The notes under the pieces were generated by a model that had not been told where the DNA came from, did no database searches, and saw nothing but the letters and a program-made list of their open reading frames with translations. From Lawsonibacter celer (GTDB taxonomy: Bacteria > Bacillota > Clostridia > Oscillospirales > Oscillospiraceae), in assembly GCF_014281125.1 (NCBI RefSeq), contig NZ_JACOEA010000001.1, positions 744,001 through 808,000 on the forward strand: a stretch of DNA of 64,000 bases. The letters run 5' to 3'. Positions 7,232-16,250 of the stretch are shown one piece after another. The translations under genes and the position numbers were made by a program. The number at the start of each line of letters is the position of its first letter. Positions within the stretch are counted from its first letter, which is position 1.

Positions 7232-8596
7232 TCAGCGGTCCAACTGATCCTCCAGCCGCCCCAGGGGCCGGTAGACCACCATGTACATGGTGAGGATGCA
7301 GGCCAGTCCACCCACCACATTGGAGACTGGCTCGGCCAGGTAGACCCCTGTGACTCCCATGCCCAGGGCCGGGAAGATCAGTGTGAGCGGGGCCACAATA
7401 AACGCCTTGCGCAGCAGGGAGAAAAAGATGGCGTTTTTGGCCCGGCCCAGCGCCACAAAGACCGACTGTCCGATAAACTGGAAGGACATGCAGAAGAATA
7501 CGGCAAAATAGATACGAAACGCCGGAATACCAGCCGCGATCAGGTCCGCCTCGTTATTGAAGATGCGGATCAGCTGCTCCGGGAAGAGCATCGTTGCCGC
7601 CCATACCGCGACGGAATAGACCATGGTCACCGCCGCGGTGAAGCGGACGCCCTGGCGCACCCGGCTGTACTGCCTGGCGCCGTAATTATAGCCCAGCACC
7701 GGCTGACAGCCGCTGGTAATGCCGGAGACGGGCATGGAGATGACCTCCCGCACGGAGTTGACCACCGTCATCACGCCCACATACAGGTCGCCGCCATAAA
7801 CCTGCAGGCTGGCGTTGCACAGCACCTGTACCAGGCTGTTGGTCAGGTTGACCACCAGGCCGGAGGTTCCCAGGCTCAAAATACGCTTTACCCTTCCCGA
7901 CTCCAGCCGCAGTGCGGACAGTCGCAGGCGGAGAATGGCGCGCTTTCCGTTGAGAAATCCCAGCACCCAGGCCGCTGAACAGCCCTGGGAGATGATCGTG
8001 GCCAGGGCCGCGCCACGCACCCCCATATCCAGTGCAAAGATAAAGATCGGATCCAGCACAATGTTGACCACCGCGCCCAGGGCCACGGTGAGCATCCCCA
8101 TGCGGCCGAAGCCCTGGGCGTTGATGAACGGATTCATGCCCAGGCCAATCATGACGAATACGGTACCGCACAGATAGATGGTCAGATAGTCGTCCGCGTA
8201 GGGAAATGTGGCGTCGCTGGCCCCGAACAGATAGAGGATCGGCCTGCGGAAGAGCAGGCCCAGCACGGTCAGGGCCACTCCGAAGCACACCAGCAGGGTA
8301 AAGGCATTGCCCATGATGCGCTCGGCCTCCTCCTGCTCCCCCTTTCCCCGGTGGATGGAGCACAGGGGTGCGCCGCCGGTTCCGCACAGGTTGGCAAAGC
8401 CCATCACAATGGAAATAATGGGCAGGCACAGCCCCAGGCCGGTCAGGGCCAGGTGGCCAGGCAGACGCCCCAGGTACATCCGGTCCACAATGTTGTAAAG
8501 AATATTGATCAGCTGGGCCACTGTCATGGGCAGCGCCATGCTGAGGATGCTGCGGGGCATGCTGCCCTTGGAAAAATCATTCTGACTGACAGACAA
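7232..8596 (-). CDS. MATE family multidrug/cation efflux transporter
   Basis: 454 residues with about twelve predicted membrane helices in two homologous halves. Typical segments include LPMTVAQLINILYNIVDRM near the N-terminus and GMNPFINAQG. Start taken as TTG at 8596, 6 nt after AAGGAG; the frame further upstream is antisense to the M20 gene. Transporters of this type swap H+ or Na+ for drugs or metabolites across the membrane. Substrate unknown. It is divergent from the amidohydrolase gene, with 99 bp between the two starts. Confidence 0.9.
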   Translation of the reverse strand: MSVSQNDFSKGSMPRSILSMALPMTVAQLINILYNIVDRMYLGRLPGHLALTGLGLCLPIISIVMGFANLCGTGGAPLCSIHRGKGEQEEAERIMGNAFTLLVCFGVALTVLGLLFRRPILYLFGASDATFPYADDYLTIYLCGTVFVMIGLGMNPFINAQGFGRMGMLTVALGAVVNIVLDPIFIFALDMGVRGAALATIISQGCSAAWVLGFLNGKRAILRLRLSALRLESGRVKRILSLGTSGLVVNLTNSLVQVLCNASLQVYGGDLYVGVMTVVNSVREVISMPVSGITSGCQPVLGYNYGARQYSRVRQGVRFTAAVTMVYSVAVWAATMLFPEQLIRIFNNEADLIAAGIPAFRIYFAVFFCMSFQFIGQSVFVALGRAKNAIFFSLLRKAFIVAPLTLIFPALGMGVTGVYLAEPVSNVVGGLACILTMYMVVYRPLGRLEDQLDR

Positions 8597-8695
8597 ATCG
8601 CTCTCTCCTTGCTTTTCCAACCCATGTAATATATGATTATACCAAAGATTCCGCCAAGTGCAAGGCAGCGCCTGGCACAGAAGGGAGACTGCTCC

Positions 8696-9871
8696 ATGAA
8701 ACTGCTGGAAGAAGCCCGGGCACTGGCCCCGGAGCTGCTGGAATTGAAACAGGATCTGCACCGCCGCCCGGAGCTGAGCTTTCAGGAAAAGCGCACCACC
8801 GCTCTGCTGAAGGCCCGGCTGTCCTCCCTTGGATTCGAGCTGATAGACTTGGATATGGAGACCGGAGCGGTCGCCCTGCTGCGGGGCGGACGCTCTGGCA
8901 AAACAGTGGCCCTTCGTGCGGATATAGATGCCATCGCCCAACAGGAACCAGAGGGTCTGCCCGTGGTCTCCCAGGTCCCCGGGGTGATGCACGCCTGTGG
9001 GCACGACTTCCACTCCGCATGCCTGTGGGGGGCCGCCCGCCTACTGGCCCGGCGGCGGGAGGTTCTGTCCGGAGACGTGGTTTTTCTGTTCCAGCCCGCT
9101 GAGGAGATCACTCAGGGCGCCAAAGCCATGGTGGCCCATGGTCTCTGGAACAGGCTGCCCACCCGCCCGGACGCGCTTTTCGGGCTGCACAACCGGCCGG
9201 AGCTACCTGCCGGACAGATCGCCCTGATGGAGGGGCCGGTGATGGCAGGCAAGTCCCATTTTACTGTCACGGTCCGGGGGAGCACAGGACACGGAGGCTC
9301 CCCGCACAAATACGCAGACGTTATTGTGGCCGGCTGTGCTCTGGTAGGCGCCATTCAGACCATCGTCAGCCGTGATGTGGACCCGATGGACGCGGCTGTA
9401 TGCTCGGTACACTCCGTCCACGCGGGTACGCCGGACAACTTTGTGCCCGACCGGATGACGCTCACTGGCAGCATCCGCTTTCACAGCCAGAGCGCCCACT
9501 CCCGCATCCAGGCGCGCCTTACCGAGCTGGCAAACGGAGTTTCCGCCTCCTACGGCTGTAGCGCCCAGGTAACGCACCTCCCCGACGTGCCGCCGGTCGT
9601 GAACAGCCCGGCCATGGCCGCTTTGGCCCGGCAGGCCGCCGAGGCGGTGACCGACGCAAAGCACATTGTCTCCCCCAGGCCTGATATGGGGTCAGAAGAT
9701 TTTGCCGTGCTGGCGCAGGATGTACCAGCTTTCTTCTATTGGCTGGGTTCCGGTTTCCCGGGGCGGGAAAATCCCTGCTGGCATCATGAGCGATTCTGTA
9801 CAGACGATTCCGCCCTCCCCCTGGGGGCCGCCCTGCTGGCCCAGTCCGCCCTGACTGTCCTGGGTTCCTAA
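8696..9871 (+). CDS. M20 family amidohydrolase (N-acyl-amino acid or hippurate type)
   Basis: 391 residues, family-typical length; ATG at 8696 after AAGGGAG. Metal-site and catalytic motifs are all present: LRADIDAI, HACGHDFHS, EEITQGAKAMV, GLHN, GSEDFAV and WHHERF. The central lid domain with GSTGHGGSPHKYADV matches the amidohydrolase branch (hippuricase, IAA-amino acid hydrolase) rather than true peptidases. It hydrolyses N-acylated amino acids in the cytoplasm. Exact substrate not deducible. Confidence 0.92.
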   Translation: MKLLEEARALAPELLELKQDLHRRPELSFQEKRTTALLKARLSSLGFELIDLDMETGAVALLRGGRSGKTVALRADIDAIAQQEPEGLPVVSQVPGVMHACGHDFHSACLWGAARLLARRREVLSGDVVFLFQPAEEITQGAKAMVAHGLWNRLPTRPDALFGLHNRPELPAGQIALMEGPVMAGKSHFTVTVRGSTGHGGSPHKYADVIVAGCALVGAIQTIVSRDVDPMDAAVCSVHSVHAGTPDNFVPDRMTLTGSIRFHSQSAHSRIQARLTELANGVSASYGCSAQVTHLPDVPPVVNSPAMAALARQAAEAVTDAKHIVSPRPDMGSEDFAVLAQDVPAFFYWLGSGFPGRENPCWHHERFCTDDSALPLGAALLAQSALTVLGS

Positions 9872-9878
9872 GACTTTT

Positions 9879-9916
9879 TAAAAGCCGGGAGACGTCTTGC
9901 CACGTCTCCCGGCTTC
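9879..9916. terminator. Shared terminator between the M20 gene and cysS
   Basis: A 14-bp perfect GC-rich stem (9882-9895 with 9902-9915) lies between two converging genes. The T-run is short on the cysS side and absent on the other side. Confidence 0.65.
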
Positions 9917-9929
9917 TACGCTGCCCTGC

Positions 9930-11375
9930 TTATATTCTTCTCCAGGTCGCGCCGTTCTTGGCGTCCAGGATCTCAATTCCCTGGGCCCTGAGCGTGTCAC
10001 GGATGTGGTCAGCCTCGGCCCAGTTTTTGGCTTGCTTGGCCTCCCCCCGCTGGAGCACCAGCGCGTCAATGGCCGGGTCCCCCTCGCCGGTGACGGTGTA
10101 GCCGCCCGCGGCCTGCACCGTCTGGACCTTAGCGGCCTCAGCCCGCCTGGCCCGGGCCTTTTTCAGCAAATCCAGGCCCAGCACCTGGTCAAAGCTGTCC
10201 AGCAGGGCCAGCTTTGTGGCGTCGCCGGTCTCCGCCTTCAGCACATCGTACAGGGCGGTAACCCCCAGGGAGGTGTTCAGATCATTGCCCACGGCCGAGA
10301 GAAACTTCTCCCGGTAGGTCTGGAACACCGCCTGGTCCACCGCTCCCTCCTCTTTCAGGCCGGCAATGCGGCCCACCAGTTTGTCGTAGGCCGCCCTGGC
10401 GTTGTCCAGGTTCTCCCAGGAAAAGACCAGGGCCTTGCGGTAGTGGGACTGCAGACAGAAGAAGCGGTATACCAGCGGGTCATAGCCCTTCTCCTCCAGG
10501 GTGGAGACGGTGGTGAAGTCCCCCTTGGACTTGGACATCTTGCCGCCGTTGGTGTCCAGGTGGGCGATGTGCACCCAGTATTTGCACCAGGGGTGGCCCA
10601 GATAGGCCTCGGACTGGGCAATCTCATTGGTGTGGTGGGGGAATGCGTTGTCCACGCCGCCGCAGTGGATATCCAGATGCTCTCCCAGATACTTCATGGA
10701 GATACAGGAGCACTCGATGTGCCAGCCGGGATAGCCCACGCCCCAGGGGGAGTCCCATTTGAGGGCCTGGTCCTCAAATTTGGACTTGGTGAACCAGAGC
10801 ACAAAGTCGTTTTTATTGCGCTTGTTCACATCCTCCTCCACACCCTCGCGCACGCCCACGGCCAGATCCTCCTCGTCGTGGTCATTGAACACATAGTATT
10901 TCTGCAGCTTGGAGGTATCAAAATACACATTGCCCCCGGCCTGGTAGGCGTAGCCGGTATCCAGCAGCCGGGAGATCACCTTGATGTAATCTCCGATCAT
11001 GCCGGTGGCGGGCTGCACCACGTCGGGGTATTTGATGTTGAGCTTTTCGCAGTCGGCAAAGAAGGCGTCGGTGTAGAACTGCGCGATCTCCATGACGCTC
11101 TTGTGTTCCCGCCTGGCACCCTTGAGCATCTTGTCCTCGCCCGTGTCCGCGTCGGAGGCCAGGTGGCCCACATCGGTGATGTTCATCACCCGCTTGACGT
11201 CATAGCCCTCGTAGCGCAGCAGCTTCTCCAGCACATCCTCCATCAGGTAACTGCGCAGGTTTCCAATGTGGGCAAAGTGATACACCGTGGGGCCGCAGGT
11301 GTACATGGACACCTTGCCCGGCTCATAGGGGACAAAGTCCTCCCGCTTATGGGTCGCGGAATTGTACAGTTTCAT
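9930..11375 (-). CDS. cysS: Cysteinyl-tRNA synthetase
   Basis: 481 residues. Class I synthetase with the HIGH-type motif FAHIGN near residue 35, the KMSKS loop GGKMSKSKGDF, and zinc ligands in MYTCGPTV, WHIECS and HTNE contexts. It charges tRNA-Cys with cysteine. The start codon overlaps the cysE stop (ATGA), so both are translated from one message, controlled by the cysteine T-box upstream of cysE. Confidence 0.97.
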   Translation of the reverse strand: MKLYNSATHKREDFVPYEPGKVSMYTCGPTVYHFAHIGNLRSYLMEDVLEKLLRYEGYDVKRVMNITDVGHLASDADTGEDKMLKGARREHKSVMEIAQFYTDAFFADCEKLNIKYPDVVQPATGMIGDYIKVISRLLDTGYAYQAGGNVYFDTSKLQKYYVFNDHDEEDLAVGVREGVEEDVNKRNKNDFVLWFTKSKFEDQALKWDSPWGVGYPGWHIECSCISMKYLGEHLDIHCGGVDNAFPHHTNEIAQSEAYLGHPWCKYWVHIAHLDTNGGKMSKSKGDFTTVSTLEEKGYDPLVYRFFCLQSHYRKALVFSWENLDNARAAYDKLVGRIAGLKEEGAVDQAVFQTYREKFLSAVGNDLNTSLGVTALYDVLKAETGDATKLALLDSFDQVLGLDLLKKARARRAEAAKVQTVQAAGGYTVTGEGDPAIDALVLQRGEAKQAKNWAEADHIRDTLRAQGIEILDAKNGATWRRI

Positions 11376-12022
11376 ACTTCTTTACTCCTCATCTGTTCAT
11401 CCAGCAGTTTTTCCAGCCATTCCAGGCGGGAGCTGACTGCCTGCAGCTCCTTCTGCACCGGGTCAGTGACGTGGATCTGATCCACATCGGCGGCATAGTC
11501 GATTTTTTCACCCGCAATGCGTACCACCCGGGCGGGCACGCCCACGGCGGTAGCGTCGGGTGGGATCTCCTGCAGCACCACCGCGTTGGCGGCAATGCGC
11601 ACATTGTCTCCCACCTTGAACGGGCCCAGCACCTTCGCCCCGGTGGACACCATGACATTGTTTCCCAGGGTGGGGTGGCGCTTCCCCTGGTCCTTACCCG
11701 TGCCGCCCAGCGTGACGCCGTGGTAAAGCAGGCAATCGTCTCCCACCTCGGCCGTCTCCCCGATGACGATGCCCATGCCGTGGTCAATGACCAGACGGCG
11801 GCCAATTTTGGCGCCGGGATGAATTTCAATGCCCGTCCAGCAGCGGCTCCACTGGCTCACCATCCGGGCCAGAAACTTCAGGTGATGGCGGTACAGGAAA
11901 TGGGCGATGCGGTGATAGATCACCGCGTGCACCCCTGGATAAAGCAGGAAAATCTCCAGACGGCTCCGCGCCGCTGGGTCGCGGGCCTGATAGGCCCGAA
12001 GGGTCTCGCCTAGTCTGGTCAG
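11372..12022 (-). CDS. cysE: Serine O-acetyltransferase
   Basis: About 216 residues. It acetylates serine with acetyl-CoA, the first step of cysteine synthesis. The N-terminal helical domain (RDPAARSRLEIFLLYPG) is followed by a left-handed beta-helix with hexapeptide repeats (IDHGMGIVIGETAEVGDDC, GGTGKDQGKRHPTLGN). The start is uncertain. No ATG fits, and GGAGGT lies 7 nt before an in-frame CTG at 12022; the GTG at 12031 overlaps that ribosome site. The gene heads the cysE-cysS operon behind a T-box. Confidence 0.93.
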   Translation of the reverse strand: MTRLGETLRAYQARDPAARSRLEIFLLYPGVHAVIYHRIAHFLYRHHLKFLARMVSQWSRCWTGIEIHPGAKIGRRLVIDHGMGIVIGETAEVGDDCLLYHGVTLGGTGKDQGKRHPTLGNNVMVSTGAKVLGPFKVGDNVRIAANAVVLQEIPPDATAVGVPARVVRIAGEKIDYAADVDQIHVTDPVQKELQAVSSRLEWLEKLLDEQMRSKEV

Positions 12023-12034
12023 GACAACCACCTC

Positions 12035-12275
12035 CAAAAAACAGCAACGCCTCCTATGCCCGCAGGCATAAGAGGCGATCAAATCGCGGTTCCACTCTCA
12101 TTTCTCACTCAAAGGGCCAATGACGGGGCCAAGCCGGAGGGCATCCACATCCCCCTCGCTCCCGGGTGCAATTCACACAGGGGTTCCGCAGGACCGCTTT
12201 CAGCCGGTGACGGTCCCTCTCTGCTCGGCGCTTGCCTGCGCTACTCTTCCGTTCATCGCGATATTTACTTGTCGC
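12035..12275 (-). promoter_or_regulatory. T-box riboswitch, cysteine-specific, upstream of cysE-cysS
   Basis: On the minus strand the leader holds a long stem I, then the T-box sequence AGAGTGGAACCGCG (12085-12098), then a strong terminator hairpin (12047-12076) with a T-run (12035-12046) just before the cysE ribosome site. In the stem I specifier region, GAATTGC gives the codon TGC (12178-12180), cysteine. Uncharged tRNA-Cys should pair with the specifier and the T-box bulge and prevent termination. Specificity agrees with both downstream genes. Confidence 0.93.
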
Positions 12276-12278
12276 ATT

Positions 12279-12307
12279 ATATTACCACAGCCCGCCAAAA
12301 GTGTCAA
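12279..12307 (-). promoter_or_regulatory. Promoter of the T-box/cysE-cysS transcript
   Basis: -35 TTGACA (12302-12307), 17-bp spacer, -10 TAATAT (12279-12284). An overlapping TATAAT at 12276-12281 would have a 20-bp spacer. Confidence 0.75.
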
Positions 12308-12349
12308 GCGCAGTGGCATCCCCCGGCTGTCTTCCTGTCCCGTCTTTTT

Positions 12350-12406
12350 GTAAAGCATACTTGACACCATATGTAAAGCATGCTATACTTTAAACGTAAA
12401 GTGCAT
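12350..12406 (+). promoter_or_regulatory. Promoter with three phased operator repeats before the HTH gene
   Basis: Consensus promoter TTGACA (12361-12366), 17 bp, TATACT (12384-12389). Three 11-nt direct repeats of GTAAAGCATRC or its variant GTAAAGTGCAT start at 12350, 12373 and 12396, exactly 23 nt apart. They lie before the -35, in the spacer and after the -10. The layout predicts repression by a regulator, most simply by the HTH protein encoded just downstream. Confidence 0.75.
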
Positions 12407-12425
12407 TTTATATTTTAAAAAAGGT

Positions 12426-12641
12426 GTGAGCATCCTGACCAATCGAATTGCGCAGCTACGGAAGGAGTGGCGTCTCTCCCAAGCGGAACTGGCCGACGCG
12501 GTTGAGGTCACCCGGCAGACTATCATCTCTCTGGAAAACGGGCGTTATAACGCCTCCCTTCTGCTAGCCTACAGGATCGCCCGTTATTTTGGGCTGACCA
12601 TCGAAGAAGTTTTTTTGTTTGAGGAGGATCCCCCATGCTGA
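12426..12641 (+). CDS. Small XRE/Cro-type helix-turn-helix regulator
   Basis: About 71 residues, almost entirely one HTH_3 domain: [32 protein letters not shown], then [14 protein letters not shown]. This is the short 'YozG-like' form, always found beside a small membrane protein. There is no ATG; GTG at 12426 and CTG at 12435 are the candidates, and the ribosome-like AAGGTG fits the CTG better. The gene overlaps the next one by 7 nt. The phased repeats in its promoter suggest autoregulation. Confidence 0.85.
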   Translation: MSILTNRIAQLRKEWRLSQAELADAVEVTRQTIISLENGRYNASLLLAYRIARYFGLTIEEVFLFEEDPPC

Positions 12642-13096
12642 TGAAAAAGTTTACTTTCAACGGCGACTACGCGCTCACCCTGCGCATCCGCCGCATCCTC
12701 TGCGCCGCCCTGCTGCTGGTGGGGTTGGTGGGTATCACCTGCTATTTTCTGCTGGTTTCCGGCAGCACTCTGCCCGATTTCGCCCGCGGCTTCTATCTTG
12801 GAGCCGCCAGCGGCATCACCGGCTGCGCTCTGGTCCTGTTGATCCGGGTGCAGTATCTGCTGACCCACCCGGAGGCCCGGAAAAAGGCCCACATCCAGGA
12901 ACGCGATGAGCGGGAACAGGCCAACCGGCACGGCGCCCTCTATTTTGCAGGGCTGCTTACCTTTTTCGCCTCAGCTGCGGCCCTGTTCGTGCTGTTGCCT
13001 ATCAGCAGGGCGGCCTTTTACGTCCTTTTTGCGGTTATTGCCGTCTACGTGCTGACTTTCCTGCTGGCCAGCCTGTGGCTGTCCCGGCACCGCTGA
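12635..13096 (+). CDS. Small membrane protein paired with the HTH regulator
   Basis: 153 residues with four predicted membrane helices arranged two and two. They are separated by a charged cytoplasmic loop containing [13 protein letters not shown], a motif recurring in DUF2178-like proteins encoded next to short HTH regulators. ATG at 12635 after GAGGAGG, overlapping the HTH stop codon. Function unknown. The pairing suggests the membrane protein senses a condition and the HTH protein sets expression of both; this is inference from organisation. Confidence 0.8.
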   Translation: MLMKKFTFNGDYALTLRIRRILCAALLLVGLVGITCYFLLVSGSTLPDFARGFYLGAASGITGCALVLLIRVQYLLTHPEARKKAHIQERDEREQANRHGALYFAGLLTFFASAAALFVLLPISRAAFYVLFAVIAVYVLTFLLASLWLSRHR

Positions 13097-13114
13097 GCTC
13101 TGCCTGAACAAAAC

Positions 13115-13144
13115 ACGGCGGCTCCCCAAATGGGGAGCCGCCGT
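13115..13144. terminator. Bidirectional terminator
   Basis: A 13-bp perfect stem around CGGCGGCTCCCC sits between the converging membrane-protein gene and pgsA. It has T residues on the plus side (CCTTTTA) and TTTTG on the minus side. Confidence 0.8.
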
Positions 13145-13154
13145 ACCTTTTACT

Positions 13155-13682
13155 TTACATGTTCTTCCAATCCATCACGTCACGGTTCTTCAGGAAATAC
13201 TCGATGCCGGAGTAAATGGTGGTCACAACGATGACCGCCACACAGACCGCATCCAGCTGCCAGGACCGGAATAGAAGCATCAGGCAAATGCACACCATGG
13301 TGGAGGCGGTCTTGACCTTGCCGGACCAGGCGGCAGCGATGACCCTCCCCCGCTCCGCAGCAATCAGGCGCAGGGCGGTCACGGCAAATTCCCGAAACAG
13401 CACGATCACCAGCGCCCAGGCGGGCATACGGGCCGTGGCCACGAACCAGCACATGGCCGCCATGACCAAAACCTTGTCCGCCAGAGGGTCCATAAATTTG
13501 CCGAAGTCCGTCACCTGGTTATAGTGCCGGGCGATGTAGCCGTCCAGAAAATCCGTGACGCTGGCCAGGATAAAAATCATCAGCGCGATGAACATATGAA
13601 AGGGGAAGTCCAAGTAGAGCACCACAAGGAACACCGGGATCAGAATCACCCGCAGCAGGGTCAGCTTATTGGCAGTATTCAT
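13155..13682 (-). CDS. pgsA: CDP-diacylglycerol-glycerol-3-phosphate 3-phosphatidyltransferase
   Basis: 175 residues. The CDP-alcohol phosphotransferase signature D-x2-DG-x2-AR-x8-G-x3-D-x3-D is complete, running from DFLDGYIAR to FMDPLAD at about residues 43-70. Several membrane helices follow. It makes phosphatidylglycerophosphate, the committed step to phosphatidylglycerol and cardiolipin. It starts 7 nt after the rimO stop; recA, recX, rimO and pgsA run in one direction, an order often seen in Firmicutes. Confidence 0.93.
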   Translation of the reverse strand: MNTANKLTLLRVILIPVFLVVLYLDFPFHMFIALMIFILASVTDFLDGYIARHYNQVTDFGKFMDPLADKVLVMAAMCWFVATARMPAWALVIVLFREFAVTALRLIAAERGRVIAAAWSGKVKTASTMVCICLMLLFRSWQLDAVCVAVIVVTTIYSGIEYFLKNRDVMDWKNM

Positions 13683-13689
13683 GGCTTCG

Positions 13690-15009
13690 TCACTCCTCGA
13701 TTTCCCCGGTCAGATCGCCGTCGCTTGTGCCCGTGATGCGGACATTGACAAAGGTTCCGGCCGGGATCAGCCCGGCGGCGGTAAAGAACACCTTGCCATC
13801 CACGTCCGGGGAATCGGCATAGGACCGGCCCGCATAGCAACCCATCTCCGTGTCAAAGCCCTCGCACAGGACCTCCAGCACCTCGCCCAGCCGGGATTCG
13901 TTCCACTGGTCCATCACCCTGGACTGCAGGTCCACCAGCAGCTCCACCCGGCGCTGGGCCACATCGGCATCCACCTGATGCTCCATCACCGCGGCGGGCG
14001 TGCCCTCCTCTGGGGAGAACTGGAAGATGCCCGCCCGCTCAATTTTGGCCTCCTTCAGGAACTGGCACAGCTCCTCAAACTCCGCCTCTCCCTCTCCGGG
14101 CAGGCCGCAGATCAGGGAGGTGCGCAGCACCAGGCCGGGCAGCCGCTGACGCAGCTTGGCCAGCAGGGCGATGATCTCCGCCTTGGTGGAGCGGCGGTTC
14201 ATGGCTTTCAGGATGCCATCGTTGATGTGCTGGAGGGGGATATCGATGTAATTGAGCACCTTGTGCTCCCGGGCGATTACGTCAATCAGCCCGTCATCCA
14301 ACTCATCCGGGTAGAGATAGTGGAGGCGCACCCAGTGGAAGGGCAATTTACATAATTCAGTCAACAGGTCTCCCAGCCGCCGCCGGCCATACAGGTCGGT
14401 GCCGTAGCGGGTGATGTCCTGGGCAATGACGATCAGCTCCTTCACCCCGCCGTCCGCCAGAGTTTTGGCCTCCTCCAGCAGGGACTCCATGGTGCGGCTG
14501 CGGTAGCGCCCCCGCAGATAGGGGATGATGCAGTAGGAGCAGCGGTTGTCGCACCCCTCCGCAATTTTCAAGTAAGCGGTATAGGCGGCGGTGGACACCA
14601 AGCGGGGCCCGTCCTCCACCGTATGGTCGATGTCCCCGAAGAAGGTTGGCTCGTCCCCCTCCATCAGGGCCTCCAGCGCGGGCACGACATCCGTATAGCT
14701 GCCGGTACCCAGCATGCCGTCCACCTCGGGCATCTCTTCCATAACCTGGTGCTGGTAGCGCTGAGTCAGGCAGCCGGCCACCAGCAGCTTGCCCAGCTTG
14801 CCCTGGTCCTTCAGGGCGGCCAGCTCCAGAATATTCTGGATCGCCTCGCTCTTGGCGGAATCAATGAAACCGCAGGTATTCAGCACTGCCACATCCGCCC
14901 CCTCCGGCTGGGCGGTGACAGTGTGGCCCGCGGCCTTGACCAGGGCCATCATCTGCTCGGTGTTCACCAGATTCTTGGCGCAGCCAAGGGAGATAAATGC
15001 AACCTTCAA
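13690..15009 (-). CDS. rimO: Ribosomal protein S12 methylthiotransferase RimO
   Basis: 439 residues with three parts: the UPF0004 domain (SLGCAKNLVNTEQ, with cluster-binding cysteines also in NTCGFIDSA and VAGCLTQRY), a radical-SAM core with CDNRCSYC, and a C-terminal TRAM domain. The GCAKN start and overall sequence place it with RimO rather than MiaB. It adds a methylthio group to the conserved aspartate of S12. Confidence 0.95.
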   Translation of the reverse strand: MKVAFISLGCAKNLVNTEQMMALVKAAGHTVTAQPEGADVAVLNTCGFIDSAKSEAIQNILELAALKDQGKLGKLLVAGCLTQRYQHQVMEEMPEVDGMLGTGSYTDVVPALEALMEGDEPTFFGDIDHTVEDGPRLVSTAAYTAYLKIAEGCDNRCSYCIIPYLRGRYRSRTMESLLEEAKTLADGGVKELIVIAQDITRYGTDLYGRRRLGDLLTELCKLPFHWVRLHYLYPDELDDGLIDVIAREHKVLNYIDIPLQHINDGILKAMNRRSTKAEIIALLAKLRQRLPGLVLRTSLICGLPGEGEAEFEELCQFLKEAKIERAGIFQFSPEEGTPAAVMEHQVDADVAQRRVELLVDLQSRVMDQWNESRLGEVLEVLCEGFDTEMGCYAGRSYADSPDVDGKVFFTAAGLIPAGTFVNVRITGTSDGDLTGEIEE

Positions 15010-15027
15010 GCAACTCTTCTCCTTATC

Positions 15028-15603
15028 TTACACAATGGTATAGCGCCCATCCCGCCGGGGCGGCAGCTTGGCCTCGCCCTCCGGGTAGCCCAGGGTGATC
15101 ATGGCGATAAACTCCCCCTTATCGGGCGCGAAACGCCGCTGAAGCTCCGGGCCAAAGCCCATCTGCTGCGGCGCAGTCATCCAGCAGGAGCCAATCCCCT
15201 TGTCCCAGGCCGCCAGGAGCATATTCTCAATGGCCGCGGCCACGGACTGCATGGTACCGTCCCGGCTGGGATATTCCGGCTTATAGAAAAAGGCCAGCAG
15301 GCAAACGGGGGCTCCTCCCAGGCTTGTCAGAAAGCGGCTGGTAATCCCCACCTGCTCCGGGTGGCGCTGAAAGCGCTCCTTCAGAACGGGGCGGAATCTT
15401 TCCACCACGCCTCCCATCAGCTCCTTCACCTCATCCAGGGCCTCCTGGCTCTGAACCGCCACAAAATACCAGGGCTGCAGATTAACACCGGAAGGGGCGT
15501 AGAGCCCGGTCTCCAGAATCTCCTGCAAATCCTGTTCCGGAATAGGATCCGGGCGGTAGCGCCGGATGCTGCGGCGGGTCAGAAGCGCCTGTCTTGTCTC
15601 CAT
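15028..15603 (-). CDS. Nitroreductase family protein
   Basis: 191 residues with the FMN-binding pattern of the family: RRSIRRYRPDPI near the N-terminus, YAPSGVNLQPWYF, and AAAIENMLLAAWDKGIGSCWM. The C-terminus IMITLGYPEG-like stretch (AMITLGYPEGEAK) is typical. It is an NAD(P)H-dependent flavoprotein of unknown substrate. It sits between recX and rimO with short gaps, so it is probably co-transcribed with them. Confidence 0.9.
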   Translation of the reverse strand: METRQALLTRRSIRRYRPDPIPEQDLQEILETGLYAPSGVNLQPWYFVAVQSQEALDEVKELMGGVVERFRPVLKERFQRHPEQVGITSRFLTSLGGAPVCLLAFFYKPEYPSRDGTMQSVAAAIENMLLAAWDKGIGSCWMTAPQQMGFGPELQRRFAPDKGEFIAMITLGYPEGEAKLPPRRDGRYTIV

Positions 15604-15605
15604 TT

Positions 15606-16250
15606 TTATTCCTCCTCCATGGACGCGCCGTACCGGCGCAGACCGGAGCGAATCTCCTCCCAGCGATACCCACGCCGGGCCAGGGCGTCCGCGGCCCGTT
15701 TCAGTTCTTTTTCCTCCGGGGCCCGGCCCCGGAATTTTTTCTCCAGAAAAGCGTCGATCCCCGCCTCCTGGCTCTCACAGCCCTCCAAGGCCTCCTCCCA
15801 CCACTCCCGGGAAATACCCCGGCGGTAGAGCTCGTCCCGGATCTTCCGGGGGCCATAGCCCTTTGCGGCATAGTGCTCCGCCACCATGCGGGCGTAGGAG
15901 GCGTCGTCCAGATAGCCCAGGCCCTCCAGCCAGGCGGCGATCTCCTCCGCCTCGTCCCGGTTCACCAAAGGCTGCTGCTCCCGGTCATGGGGGCGGGCAG
16001 TGAGCTTATCAATGAGCTCCTTCCGTGAGAGGGGCCGGGCGGCGAGCAGGCTTACCGCCTTCTCCTTCCCCCGGCTGAGCCGGGCGGCCGTCTCCAGCTT
16101 ATCCAGGGCCGCCCTGTCCAGCTCCATACCTGCATACAGGCCGAAGGAGACCACGTCTCCCTCCCCCAGGCGCAGGATGGCCTCGTCCTCCAGGTAGGCC
16201 AACCAGCGCCCCGGAACCCGCTCCGAGGGCAGGAGCTTAACGATCCGCAT
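15606..16250 (-). CDS. recX: Regulatory protein RecX
   Basis: 214 residues, start at the ATG at 16250. Three-helix repeats of the RecX type are seen in [50 protein letters not shown] and [13 protein letters not shown]. RecX binds inside the RecA filament and modulates it. It overlaps the recA 3' end by 14 nt, so the two are coupled. Confidence 0.92.
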   Translation of the reverse strand: MRIVKLLPSERVPGRWLAYLEDEAILRLGEGDVVSFGLYAGMELDRAALDKLETAARLSRGKEKAVSLLAARPLSRKELIDKLTARPHDREQQPLVNRDEAEEIAAWLEGLGYLDDASYARMVAEHYAAKGYGPRKIRDELYRRGISREWWEEALEGCESQEAGIDAFLEKKFRGRAPEEKELKRAADALARRGYRWEEIRSGLRRYGASMEEE

